Notes: a model not told the origin generated them from the sequence alone. Positions 32,701 to 40,794 are shown, counted from the first letter of the stretch. The stretch is 64,000 bases of DNA from Delphinapterus leucas (GCF_002288925.2 NW_022098022.1:62001-126000), one strand, 5' to 3'. Numbers and translations: made by a program.

Positions 32701-35433
32701 GTCCCCTGCATCGGCAGGCGGACTCTCAACCACTGCGCTACCAGGGAAGCCCCTGTGGTCCCTTCTGAGGCTCGTGGAGGAGCGAGTGATTGTCAAGTGC
32801 CCTCCAGATTCTTGGCCCTCAAGTTAGAACTGCCTGGTGAGACAGGGGTAGGAAACAGATCTGCCCTCTGTCAAGCTGGCTTGAACTGGTCTGCAGAGCC
32901 ATTCCTGGCAGCACGGTGGTCCTCATCTCTGATTCTGCCAGTGTTCTCCACCACCCCCGTTAGCCTCTTGAGTTAGGAGTCGTTGCCTTGCGAATAAAGA
33001 AAATTTGATTGCCTGCAGTAAAGAAAATTTGTTAATCGGATCAAGGCTTGACTATTTGACATGTTTTCACTTTGCATTTATTTAAAAAAAATCCATAAAG
33101 ACTGGAGGGCAGATTAAACAGAATCCATGTGCTGCTGTATTTGAGAGCAGCAGATACATATTTCAGTCACTGGACATTGTGTGCTCGCACCCTCAGGAAA
33201 GTTGATTAATCAGACTCCTCCAGGGCTTCCGTCCGCATGCCTCTTGTTGTATCTCTGTGTGCACATAATGAGGTTTCTTTCATTGTTGCCTTTTAAGGGA
33301 TAAAAGAAGTTATTTTCATGTCTGATAAATACCACGACAGCAATGAGACAAGAGCCGCGAGGCTCATGTTGGAAATGGCCGGGGTTTCCTTCAGGTGAGT
33401 GGGAGGCGTGTGGAGGAGAAGGCGCTGGAAGGCCTGATGAAGAAAACACACTTGACCTTGTCTGATGTTTAATTTCTATGTGGGATGCCTGACCTCCACA
33501 CTTGGAAGCATCTTTTTATTTATTTTAAAAATTTATTTCTTAATTGAAGTATAGTTGATTTACAATGTTGTGCTAATTTCTGCCGTACGGCAAAGTGATT
33601 CAGTTATATATATGTCTGCCGTACGGCAAAGTGATTCAGTTATATATATGTATACATTCTTTTCCATTATGGTTTATCACAGGATACTGAATATAGTTCC
33701 GTGTGCTGTACAGTAGGACCTTGTTGTTTATGCATCCTGTATATAAAAGCTCACATCTGCTGACCCCAACCTCACACTCCGTCCCTCCCCCAACCCCTCC
33801 CCCTTGGCAACCACAAGTCTGTTCTCTATGTCCACGAGTCTGTTTCTGTTTCCTAGATAGGTTCATTTGTATCATATTCTAGGTTCCACATATAAGTGAT
33901 ATCATATGGTATTTGTCTTTCTCTTTCTGACTTACTTCACTTAGTTTGATAATCTCTCGTTGCATCCATGTTGCTGCAAATGGCGTTATTTCGTTCTTTT
34001 TCATGGTTAGTAATATTCCATTGTGTGTGTGTGTGTACACACACAACATCTTTCTTATCCATTCATCTGTCGATGGACATTCAGGTTGTTTCCATGTCTT
34101 GGCTATTGTGAATAGTGCTGCTATGAATATAGGGGTGCATGTATCTTTTTTGGATTAGAGTTTTGTCTGGGTATAGGAAGCATCTTTTTAAATAGGATGG
34201 GCTAAGACTCTAAAGATTATTCTAAGGGTAGATTTTTATGGGCAGTGACAGAAGTAACTGAAGACAATCTGTGTAATGATTGCACTTTACTTTTAGTAGA
34301 TTTCCAGGGCTTGAACTAATTATTCTGGTAGTGAGAAATTTTAAAATTCACAAGTTTTATAATATTAACATTAAATCTTTTTGCAGATGTAACAACTCTG
34401 GCATAAAATATTTAAGGTGAAAATAACCTGCCAGGTTGGAACACTGGGAATTCTTTTTACAGTCATAGTTTAAATTGAGATTTTAAGTCATTGATATTTA
34501 TATGCTTTACCTTTGGTAGGCACAGATTGGGAGGTATGTGTTACTTACAAGTCAGTTCAACCACCTTTGGTTTCTGGTAGAAACTTCTTTTAGACTGAAA
34601 ACTTTTGAAGAAGTTCCTTTATATATAGTCTTTGTGTCAGCAGTTGGGGTCCTTGTGATTGGTAACATACCTAACCTTTTGGGTTACTCATTAGGGATAT
34701 AGGTTATACGTAATGAATCTCTTGCACTATTGTGCCTTCTGAGACACAATTTATTTACATAACACTAATTAGATATTTACTGTATACTGATTTTTTTTAA
34801 GGAATATGTTTAGTCCTCATGTATGTTCTTTTCACCTGCTTGAGAAGGTATATTAATGAGTAAAAAATGTCATGGGTTTATTTTACTTCTGCATTTATAG
34901 AACATGGTTTTAAAAATGACTCCACTAGAGCTGGTTGTTTTGTATTGAGAGCAAAAGACAATTTGCTCTTTTTTTTGCTTTAGAGCAATCCCAAGTTGGC
35001 TGCAAAAATTTCCTAGACAATAAGATAAATCTGGTGGGGAAACTAGTCATTGGATGTCATGTCATGCAGCTAACTTGTTAGAAATCCTCTGACTTCCCGA
35101 TAATTCATGAACTCAGCTAGCTGACGAACACACAAACCAAGCCGCCCCATGCATCTTTTTTTGTCTTAGTCTTTTCCGGTCCGTGTTTCTCTCGGTATGG
35201 TGCACTGTAATTGGCTCCTATAGAGACAAAATATCAAGCGAATACCGGGAAATTCTTTCCCTCCCCGCAGAAAATGTAGGTTAAGCCAAAGTAAACAAAT
35301 GGCTCTAACTACTCACTAGATAATAGCTTTATATGTTTTGTTTCTTACCTTTAGGAAATTCACACCAAAGTGCAGCCAGATTGTCATTGACTTTGATTCA
35401 ATTAACAGCAGACCGAGTCAGACGCTCCAGTGA
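11646..35433 (+). CDS. DCTD: DCTD, deoxycytidylate (dCMP) deaminase, five coding exons
   Basis: The enzyme deaminates dCMP to dUMP, supplying thymidylate synthase; it is a cytosolic zinc enzyme, hexameric and controlled by dCTP (activator) and dTTP (inhibitor). Coding exons are 11646-11753, 12330-12465, 31621-31737, 33298-33394 and 35355-35433: 108+136+117+97+79 = 537 nt, i.e. 178 residues plus TGA, the same length as the human main isoform. The protein begins [20 protein letters not shown]. The cytidine-deaminase zinc signature is complete: C83-H84-A85-E86 (zinc ligand H84, catalytic E86) and P109-C110-N111-E112-C113 (zinc ligands C110, C113). The YNGMPNG loop (53-59) is present. All introns are GT-AG, with phases 0, 1, 1 and 2 matching across junctions. 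No stop or frameshift is seen, so the gene looks functional. The start is the conserved ATG seven bases into exon 2. The oddity is the duplicated donor after exon 2. Confidence 0.97.
11753..11764 (+). other. DCTD: Original exon 2 splice donor = left target-site duplication
   Basis: GGTAAGTGAGTT. The consensus 5' splice site CAG|GTAAGTG is part of the 12-base sequence that was copied when the SINE inserted. The identical 12-mer recurs at 11976-11987. Confidence 0.92.
11765..11975 (-). mobile_element. Young tRNA-derived SINE inserted in the DCTD exon 2 donor
   Basis: On the minus strand the head GGGCCTCCCTGGTGGCGCAG lies at 11955-11974 and the poly-A tail is the T run at 11766-11783. The middle carries the highly uniform block shared with the copies at 14869, 32547 and 40437. 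It is antisense to DCTD. The target-site duplication is perfect (GGTAAGTGAGTT at 11753-11764 and 11976-11987), so the insertion is young. Intron 2 is 576 bases in total, about 40% of it this insertion. Confidence 0.95.
11976..11987 (+). other. DCTD: Second (duplicated) 5' splice site = right target-site duplication
   Basis: CCCG|GTAAGTGAG. The +1 to +7 positions are identical to the original donor. Only the exonic side differs (CCG instead of CAG). Use of this copy would add 223 nt of SINE sequence (11754-11976) to exon 2 and shift the frame, giving a stop at 12407-12409 in exon 3. Confidence 0.85.
12330..12465 (+). CDS. DCTD: DCTD exon 3
   Basis: The acceptor is CTTCCTGTAG|GTC and the donor TACG|GTAGGG. 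It encodes residues 37-81 plus one base of codon 82 (phase 1). It holds the [20 protein letters not shown] segment and the helix through DTKYPY. Confidence 0.95.
12466..14868. other. Start of DCTD intron 3, nothing recognised
   Basis: No exon-like frame was identified. A runs occur at 13566-13577 and 14354-14371. The GC-rich part at 12600-13060 has open frames on both strands without recognisable products. Confidence 0.5.
14869..15194 (+). mobile_element. Young tRNA-derived SINE with an assembly gap in its A tail
   Basis: The head GGGCTTCCCTGGTGGCGCAG is at 14869-14888. The body ends in 'ggcccgcatactgc' and A runs on both sides of 100 N bases (15068-15167). The target-site duplication AAAAAAATAAGTGAT is at 14854-14868 and 15195-15209. 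It is sense relative to DCTD, in intron 3. The true tail length is unknown. Confidence 0.92.
15068..15167. other. Assembly gap (100 N)
   Basis: Exactly 100 N bases, the conventional placeholder for a gap of unknown size, inside the poly-A of a SINE. Confidence 0.99.
15410..15760 (-). mobile_element. L1 LINE 3'-region fragment
   Basis: 'aactgaggtataattgacatacaaagttac' and 'ctcccccctctggcaaccacccatctg' followed by 'ttagattccacacaaaagtgagatcat' are the reverse of an L1 3' UTR and ORF2 end. It is 5'-truncated and non-coding. Confidence 0.75.
15761..17300. other. DCTD intron 3, nothing recognised
   Basis: No exon or nameable repeat was found in this part of the intron. Confidence 0.45.
17305..17419 (+). 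mobile_element. tRNA-derived SINE, 5'-truncated
   Basis: 'tcactggttaagaatctgcgcttccactgcaggggc', then 'gggttcgatccctggtcgggg' (B-box-like) and 'catgccgtgcagcgtggtcaaaaaaaaaaa'. It is the same short variant as 4773-4911 and 47383-47507, lacking the first part of the head. Confidence 0.8.
17420..20224. other. DCTD intron 3, AT-rich, nothing recognised
   Basis: Mostly AT-rich, with a short TA-rich run at 18902-18922. No exon or confidently named repeat. Confidence 0.45.
20225..21660 (+). mobile_element. L2 LINE fossil, diverged
   Basis: 'ttcatttactcagcagatacttacagg', 'gtgccaggtgctctacagcag' and 'ttcaaggagcttgcagactg' follow the L2 order. The sequence continues through 'cacagagatctgaaggatttgatggg' and later 'cattccagtggaggatgagggcggtcacgag' (21617-21648). 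The GC-rich middle gives long chance frames on both strands. Exact limits are uncertain. Confidence 0.55.
22478..22800. mobile_element. L1 fragment with 5' inversion (twin-priming layout)
   Basis: The left part (T-rich to 'aacatctttattggagtata', 22478-22528) is an L1 3' end in minus orientation. From 22531 ('aactaccatgtgacccagcaatccc') to about 22800 the sequence is L1 ORF2 C-terminal region in plus orientation. Opposite orientations meeting at one point are the signature of inverted, 5'-truncated L1 insertions. I did not find clear target-site duplications. Confidence 0.7.
23044..23315 (-). mobile_element. L1 LINE 3'-end fragment
   Basis: T-rich start, 'aacatccttattagagtataattgctttacaatgg', then 'tctaggtggtcacagagcacggagctgg' and 'ctgcttcccactagctatctgtttta'. 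This is the reverse of the 3' end of an artiodactyl/cetacean-type L1. It is 5'-truncated. Confidence 0.85.
23850..23990 (-). mobile_element. MIR SINE fragment
   Basis: Short diverged block with the reverse MIR order ('taaccttgcgagttagg...' to 'gggcttgaaccctggtgcc'). Confidence 0.4.
23991..26645. other. DCTD intron 3, nothing recognised
   Basis: GC-rich to about 25.5 kb, then AT-rich. An A tract is at 26160-26174. No exon or named repeat. Confidence 0.4.
26650..27200 (+). mobile_element. Possible L2-type fossil
   Basis: Blocks such as 'gggttgagccttgggaaacgcccag' and 'gagagcagcacagggacc' resemble the internal 3' part of L2. An open frame of 167 codons crosses it but has no recognisable domain. 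Weakly supported. Confidence 0.3.
27201..29900. other. DCTD intron 3, nothing recognised
   Basis: A GC-rich part at 27950-28660 has chance frames on both strands; elsewhere the composition is average. No coding signature. Confidence 0.4.
29905..30370. mobile_element. LTR-like dispersed repeat, copy A
   Basis: 'gagttttattcagggtcctactgaggacc', 'gggaagatgcaagaatctggg', 'cctgttttcccaaag' and 'ccctgaattcctttcagggcgcacgg' recur in the same order at 61830-62280. The layout suggests an old endogenous-retrovirus LTR of a laurasiatherian or cetartiodactyl family. No coding region accompanies it. Family name not assigned. Confidence 0.5.
30568..30742 (+). mobile_element. MER5A-type hAT DNA transposon fossil
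   Basis: 'cctaggccacaccccagacc', a 'tctctaggtgggggacac' block and a terminal 'aagtctgcgaatcaccacc' follow MER5A order. Non-autonomous, ancient. Confidence 0.55.
30743..31620. other. 3' end of DCTD intron 3
   Basis: No exon besides exon 4 at its end. The acceptor tract TTTCTTTCTTTCTCCTTC lies at about 31594-31610. Confidence 0.5.
31621..31737 (+). CDS. DCTD: DCTD exon 4 (zinc/catalytic exon)
   Basis: The acceptor is AACCCACAG|TGT and the donor GCAG|GTAGGA. It encodes the end of V82 through A120 plus one base of G121 (phase 1 on both sides, so a symmetric exon of 117 nt, 39 codons). It contains CHAEL (H84, E86) and PCNEC (C110, C113), i.e. the whole zinc site. Skipping it would keep the frame but remove the active site. 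Confidence 0.96.
31738..32533. other. DCTD intron 4, first part
   Basis: No exon or named repeat. Confidence 0.5.
32547..32751 (-). mobile_element. Young tRNA-derived SINE in DCTD intron 4
   Basis: Minus-strand head GGGCTTCCCTGGTAGCGCAG at 32731-32750; T run (tail) at 32545-32560. The perfect 13-base duplication CCTGTGGTCCCTT is at 32534-32546 and 32752-32764. Nearly identical to the exon 2 donor SINE and also antisense to DCTD. Confidence 0.95.
32765..33297. other. DCTD intron 4, second part
   Basis: Nothing recognised before the exon 5 acceptor. The acceptor TTGCCTTTTAAG is comparatively weak because of AAG instead of CAG/TAG. Confidence 0.45.
33298..33394 (+). CDS. DCTD: DCTD exon 5
   Basis: The acceptor is CCTTTTAAG|GGA and the donor TTCAG|GTGAGT. 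It encodes the end of G121 through F152 plus two bases of R153. It includes [13 protein letters not shown] (122-134), followed by a helix whose residues 135-147 vary most relative to the human protein as I remember it. Confidence 0.95.
33519..34175 (-). mobile_element. 5'-truncated L1 insertion in DCTD intron 5
   Basis: Starts with the reverse L1 3' end ('ttaattgaagtatagttgatttacaatg') and proceeds through 'gttccacatataagtgatatcatatgg' to 'gctatgaatataggggtgcatg'. The perfect 15-base target-site duplication GGAAGCATCTTTTTA is at 33504-33518 and 34176-34190. A 36-base tandem duplication lies inside it (33579-33650), and a (TG)n/(AC)n tract at 34024-34044. Confidence 0.92.
33579..33650. repeat. 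Perfect 36-base tandem duplication inside the L1
   Basis: Units 33579-33614 and 33615-33650 are identical. Each contains the 10-base palindrome GCCGTACGGC. Confidence 0.95.
34191..35354. other. DCTD intron 5, 3' part
   Basis: AT-rich, no named repeat. Ends with the exon 6 acceptor TTCTTACCTTTAG|GAA. Confidence 0.5.
35355..35433 (+). CDS. DCTD: DCTD exon 6 (last coding exon)
   Basis: Encodes the end of R153 through Q178 and TGA at 35431-35433. The tail is [18 protein letters not shown] followed by TLQ. Confidence 0.96.
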
Positions 35434-35638
35434 CTTACATCTCATTAAATCTCCAGAAGATTGGATTATCCTCTTCTAAGAAGCTGCTAATGCCTTTCAT
35501 CTTACAGTTACACATAACTTTTTAATAGCCGGGACGGCAAAAGTCGACATCTGAAGAATGTAAAAGCTCAAATCTTCCTGACTCGCTCTCCTGTCACGTG
35601 GAATCTGCATCTGTTGAAACTATCGATTTAGGGTGTAA

Positions 35639-35644
35639 AATAAA
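35639..35644 (+). terminator. Candidate proximal poly(A) signal AATAAA
   Basis: Canonical hexamer 206 bases after the DCTD stop codon. The following 30 bases ('ggagctgtgggtgcgcacgg') are G/T-rich, as a downstream element would be. Confidence 0.45.
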
Positions 35645-36477
35645 GGAGCTGTGGGTGCGCACGGGGCTGGAGCGGGCCCCTCCCCTCCTGTCCCCTGGTT
35701 CGCTGGGACGCTGGTGGCTGCGCAGAAGGGCGCCAGCCGTGCGTCGTCCACTGCGTTTCACAGCCGTTCTTCAACGCCACGTATGCTGGGAGGACAAACA
35801 AATAACTGTGGCTGTGTGCCTACCGGGATGAGCAGACGCGCTGATCTGAACATCGGGCCCGAATGAAGCATCACATGTAATGCCCTTGGGGAAAGGAAAG
35901 GAGCCACAAGACAGTAGCATTTAAGTGTTTGCTTTCGAGAGTTGAGGGAGCCCCCAGCCGCCCAGCCGCCCGCCCAAAAGTCCTGGACGGGGTGCGCCTT
36001 CGTCCTGGCAGATGAGTGCAACTGAGCGGGCGTTCTTTCCCCCGCTCTGCTGTCCTGCCTCCCACAGGGCGGCGCCGCGGTGTGCCTCTGCGCGGTGGGG
36101 ACCTCTGTTGTTCGTGCTTCTTATTCTGGCTTTGTGGGTGACACAGAGCTCTTACATTAGTTTATTTGAGTAATGAGTCGTTCCCGGGGAAGGCAGCCCG
36201 TCGCCCTGCGTCACCCCCAGGTCCACACCCTGCCCGGGGGCGGAGCCCCGCACTGCTGCTGCACGTGCCAGCACGGTTCATTCCCAGGGCTGCTGTCTAC
36301 CGTCCTGCAAGTGAAATGAACGTGAGGAGGTGTCAGTTCCGTCCAGATCTCTTGGTGACAGGAGCTCACTTGCGCTCCTGGTGCCCTGCCTTCATTGACA
36401 CACATCTCACCTTCCTAATCACTTCGATTTGGGGGATGGGTGGCAGTGCACCTTGTCTTTAATCTCATTTCATTTTT

Positions 36478-36483
36478 ATTAAA
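36478..36483 (+). terminator. Candidate distal poly(A) signal ATTAAA
   Basis: ATTAAA is followed by 'tgtgctcagtaccttcg'. Its position gives a 3' UTR of about 1.07 kb, close to what I recall for mammalian DCTD mRNAs. Confidence 0.55.
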
Positions 36484-36505
36484 TGTGCTCAGTACCTTCG
36501 TTGAG

Positions 36506-37162
36506 AAAATGGTTTCTCTATCCTAAAGATCATGACCGTTTTAAAGTGCTCTTACATCTTTATGAGTTTTTATTTTGTCTCTGAGGTTTTGGATTCCATA
36601 TTCTGGGGCATGTCATTTCTGTGTTGTCTGTGAAGCACACTTGCACGTGTTTTAATGCTCAGAGAACAGTTTGGGGCACGGATGCCATGTGCCTTCCCCA
36701 GGGCTGAAGGGCGATGCGTCTCTATGGACCAGATTGAAGATGTCCGGGAAGGCTCTCTTCCCTCTCTCTCTCCATCGTGCCCTGCTCCTGTCTCAGGTCT
36801 GGCCATCTGATCTGACAGGTCGTCTCCACCACCCAATAGGTCCCAGGCCTCCTCCCTCCCATAATCCTCCAGTCTCCAGTGCTGGCTTATCTGCTGCTTT
36901 CCTACCGTATTCTTCTCTAAATCTCCTTTTCTCGCCTCAAATTTTTTCTCTCTTATCTCCTCCAAACCCCCTGCCCTCTGCTCTAAAATGCATAAAACAA
37001 AAACAAAAGGTATATAGAAGCAAGAAATCAGTAAAGATATTTAAAGATAGAAAATATGTTGGATTTTTGTGTTGCTGTGAATGAGTTGTGAGCCCTTTCA
37101 GCAAGGAATGTGTCATTGTTTATGTCACATTCGTAAATATGTCTAGGGGCTAGTGCCCTGTA
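36506..37162. other. Intergenic downstream of DCTD, nothing recognised
   Basis: Pyrimidine-rich at 36750-36970; no exon or named repeat. Confidence 0.4.
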
Positions 37163-37942
37163 CAGTCAGCCCTCTGTGTTTACGGATTTCTGCATCTGTG
37201 GATTCAACCAACCTCACATCGAAAATGTTCAGAAAAAAGTTCCAGAAAGTTCCAAAAAGCAAAACTCGGGTTTGCCGTGCACCTCACAGGCAGATACTGC
37301 GTGTTTTACGTATTGGAGGTCAGTTGCAGCCCTTCTTGAAGCAAGTCTCTCAGCGCCATTTTTTCAGCAGCATCTGCACACTTCATGTCTCTGCGTCACA
37401 TTTTGATAATTCTCACAATATTTTAAACTTTTTCTTTACTAAGTTTATTACGGTGATCAGTGATCTTTGAGGTTTTACCGTTGCAAAAAGATTATACGAC
37501 TCCCTGAAGGTTCTGATGATGGTTCGCATTTTTTAGCAATAAAGTATTCTTTGACTAAGGTATGTGCATTTTTTTAGACATAATGCTGTTACGCACTTAA
37601 TACACTACCGTAAACGTAACTTCTCTATGCACTTGGAAACCAAACAATGTGTGTGACTTGATTTATTGTGATACTTGCTTTATTGCAGTGGTCTGGAACC
37701 GAGCCGGCAGTATCTCCAAGGTCTGCCTGTACATAGTGTTTATATTGTGTACAACTATTTACATAGCATTTACATTGTATTAGGTAGTATAAGTAATATA
37801 GAGATGATTTAAACTATACAGGAGGATATCCGTAGGTTATATGCAAATACTACGCCATTTTATTTAAGGTACTTGAGCATCGGCGGGTTTGGGTATCCAC
37901 GGGGGTCTTGGAACCAGTCCTCCAGGACACCAAGGGTCGACT
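37163..37942 (+). mobile_element. TcMar-Tigger-type DNA transposon (outer, interrupted)
   Basis: Starts TA|CAGTCAGCCCTCTGTG and ends '...gggggtcttggaaccagtcctccaggac...gggtcgacta', with 'aactatttacatagcatttacattgtattaggtag' near its 3' part. This is the order of a non-autonomous MER/Tigger element. A second element occupies 37287-37729. Confidence 0.75.
37287..37729. mobile_element. Second Tigger-type transposon nested in the first
   Basis: Terminal inverted repeats CAGGCAGA... (37287) and ...TCTGCCTG (37722-37729) bound the insert, with TA retained at 37730-37731 and a decayed CA at the left. Inner blocks 'cacttcatgtctctgcgtcacattttg' and 'ttgcagtggtctggaaccgag' are those of a mammalian Tigger relative. 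Confidence 0.65.
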
Positions 37943-39273
37943 ACAGTGCGTCTAATTTATTTAACTTTGATACTGTCTTATATTTTGTTCCTTCTTGTTA
38001 CATTGAGTTTTAGTGAAAAAAATTTTTTTTCTTTTCCTTACTGGGAGGAGGTGAAGAGGGGGGATCCTTGCTAAGCAGGAAGCACGTCTTTTGACGGTCC
38101 GGGGGGCTGTGTACGTGGTGCTCGTCCCCCCAGTGTGGGTATATAAGGCTTCCACGTATAGACCATGTTGCTGAACTTGACTTCCTGGTGACTGGAGTGT
38201 ACGTAATTACGTGTTAGTTTCCCATATCACTATAGGAGGAGTGGAATCTTCTGGCCAGAGAACTCTGTAGATATCAATGTTCCAGTCAATAGAGGTTTGC
38301 TTTGAACTGTTGCCTTTGGTAACAGTATTCCAGAAGAAAGGCGGTTTGAGCCTTCTTTTGCCTTGCAGACTCTGTTAGATAATTGTGGTGGATGGCGGTT
38401 GTATCCGAGGCAGTGTTGCTGCCTGTCATGGGTAATAAATGACAATAAGGAAACAATCTTTCACTGAACCATTGGTGGGAGAACTCCATTTAAAAGGCAA
38501 AATTTCTGAGGGAAATGATAGGAATTCCATTTCCCTGACACATTTTATGCTTTTTCTTCTTTTTCAAAGAATCCATCCTTAAAGACTTCTGAAGCCCAAC
38601 AAGATACAGCAGTGGAAGTGATCTAAGATATTGGCCATTTCCTCCTAAATTAAAAATGAAGCAAAATAAGGGAACAAGCATAAAAAGAAAAATTGAGAAG
38701 AGCTTGAATAACAATTTAGGCCTATACAACCAGTGATCTAAACTTCCTCTATTCCAGGCCTGAGTTTTGATCTTCCAACGTCTACATCCACTTGAGGATT
38801 ACAAATATTTAGGTTGGCGAATCGACTGTTGCAGAAGGAGAGCCCGAGAGTGCAGGGCAGGTAGTTTTCCTGTGAGTGACACGGGTGAGAAGTTTTCACA
38901 CGCACAGTTCACTTGGTTTTGTTTTTTAAAGTGAGGCTACTCTGAACATGGTAGATTCCACAAGTCATCAGTCAGGAGGGCTGCCTTAAGCTCCGTGGGA
39001 GGACTCGGCTCTCCCCTGTGGGAGAGCCTGTGCTCTGCCCACTTACCTCCTGCCAGGGAACCATGGTGATGAGGGATTAGCATAGGCAGAAGCCAGCAAA
39101 ATAACCCTGGGCCCAGGACTTTTTGGAATCGGGATCACATTTAGAGGGAAAGGCTTATCCCATTTAGATGAGAGGTGCCCAAGAATTCTGGAAAGACATA
39201 GAGCTAGGCCAATTTTTCAGGACTGTTGGAGAGGTCGAAAGCCATTAAATTCAAAAGCCATTAATTCAAACAC
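37943..39273. other. Intergenic, nothing recognised
   Basis: No coding signature. A short 'tatttaggttggcgaa' at about 38808 hints at a mariner end but cannot be extended. Confidence 0.4.
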
Positions 39274-39394
39274 TGTATTTAAAAACAGAGAAAGACTAGC
39301 TGCTGGTAGCTGAAGATATGGACCGGACTTGAAGAGGGAGTGCAGGGCTGGAAGGAAGAGGTCTACTTGGCCTCCAAAAAGAAGGGCAGCATCA
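39274..39394 (+). repeat. Left arm of a ~120-base inverted duplication
   Basis: The arm (key stretch gaagatatggaccggacttg at 39312-39331) is matched in reverse complement at 39851-39978, with about ten mismatches and one 6-7-base insertion. Confidence 0.9.
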
Positions 39395-39850
39395 GGCTGT
39401 ACGAATCTCCAAATCGTTATTGAGTGCCTCACCAAGTATAAAGTGGGTTCTCCAATGCTCACTCGTTTAGAGTCGGAAGACACAGAATTGTTAGATGAAG
39501 CCCAGCTTTGCCAGTCTCAGGCTAAACAACACTCTCCACCTGCCAGGGCCTGCTGATGCGGCCTGCAGTTTATTTTCCCTGGGATTGAGTTGTCTGCAGT
39601 GTCCATATCCACTGAGTGAGGCCAGTGGGGAGAGGGCAGGGGTCAGAAGTGGGTGTGCGCAGATGCCTGGCTCTTACTCCATTTCCAAGGTGACTTATTT
39701 TAAAAGGTTTTAAAGGTTTTTCACTAAATTAAATTGAGCTCAGTATTTCCAAAGAAAATTGGGGAAGAGTTCTGTACACCACCTGCTCATCACTCAGTAG
39801 CAGAGTTGCTCGGTGAAGCCCACGGATCTCACAGGCCTGGAGCCTGAAAA

Positions 39851-39978
39851 TGATGCTGCCCTTATTTTCGGAGGCCAGCTGCCAAGTAGATCTCTTCCTT
39901 CCAGCCCTGCGCTCCCTCTTCAAGTCCGGTCCATATCTTCAGCTGCCAGCAGCTAGTCTTTCTCTGTTTTTAAATACA
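39851..39978 (-). repeat. Right arm of the inverted duplication
   Basis: Reverse complement of 39274-39394. An extra 6-7 bases (around 39881-39887) distinguish it. The arms are separated by 456 bases. Confidence 0.9.
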
Positions 39979-40436
39979 TTTTTTAAATGTAAAATATACA
40001 TAGCAAAATTTACCATCTTAACCATTTTCAAATATACCGTTGAGTGATAACTACATTGACATTTTTTGCGCCCCCATCACCACTATCCAGCTCCAGAAGT
40101 CTTTTCACTTACAAAACTGAAACTCTGTGCCTGTCAAACAGTAACTCCCCATTCCCCTCTCCGGCCAGCCCCCGGCAACCAGCATTCCACTTTCTGTCTC
40201 TGAATTTGACTAATCCAGCTACCTCCCATAGTGGAATCATACAGAATTGTTTCTTTGTGACTCTGGCTGATTTCATCTAGCACAGTGTCCGGTGTTTGTC
40301 CATGTTGCAGCACGTGTCAGACCTTCCTTCCTTTTGAAAGCCGAATAATACTCCATTGTACGCCACATTTTGTTTCTCCATGTGTCTGTTGATGGACTCT
40401 TGGATTGTTTCCACCTTTCGGCTGCCATTTTCTTTT
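39979..40436 (-). mobile_element. L1 LINE fragment (older)
   Basis: 'gtaaaatatacatagcaaaatttaccatcttaacc', 'ctgaaactctgtgcctgtcaaacag' and 'aatactccattgtacgccacattttg' in reverse L1 order. Its left limit abuts the right arm of the inverted duplication; a young SINE follows at its right end. Confidence 0.75.
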
Positions 40437-40644
40437 TGTTTGTTTGTTTTTTGCGGTAAGCGGGCCTCTCACTGTTGTGGCCTCTCCCATTGTGCAGCAC
40501 AGGCTCCGGACGCGCAGGCTCAGCGGCCATGGCTCACGGGCCCAGCCGCTCCGCGGCACGTGGGATCTTCCCGGACCGGGGCACGAACCCGTGTCCCCTG
40601 CATCGGCAGACGGACTCTCAACCACTGTGCCACCAGGGAAGCCC
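40437..40644 (-). mobile_element. Young tRNA-derived SINE
   Basis: Perfect 15-base target-site duplication CTGCCATTTTCTTTT at 40422-40436 and 40645-40659. Head at 40625-40644 on the minus strand; the tail is the T/G-rich run from 40437. Confidence 0.95.
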
Positions 40645-40794
40645 CTGCCATTTTCTTTTGAACATCTAATGTTCCTCTACAACCTGGCATCATCCACGTG
40701 GGTCCCTGACTGCCTCCTTCCCTACACCAGTCACCCAAACATTCTGGAACATTCCTTGCATTTGTGTGTGTGTGTAAACCAGCCTTTCTGAGAG

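Larger units (their letters stand above)
35434..36505 (+). other. DCTD: DCTD 3' UTR (proposed extent)
   Basis: Sequence after the stop is AT-rich to about 35640 and GC-rich at 35900-36260. No interrupting repeat was seen. The end is set by the ATTAAA at 36478. An earlier AATAAA at 35639-35644 could give a short form of about 230 bases of UTR. Confidence 0.6.

Noticed and set aside
32343..32976. Several open frames of 120-150 codons around 32.5 kb and 40.4 kb
   Set aside because: They are readings of the young SINE, which lacks stops in several frames. The same peptide recurs at every copy.
38800..38830. Possible mariner terminus 'ttaggttggcgaa'
   Set aside because: The similarity does not extend beyond the first dozen bases and no matching inverted end was found.
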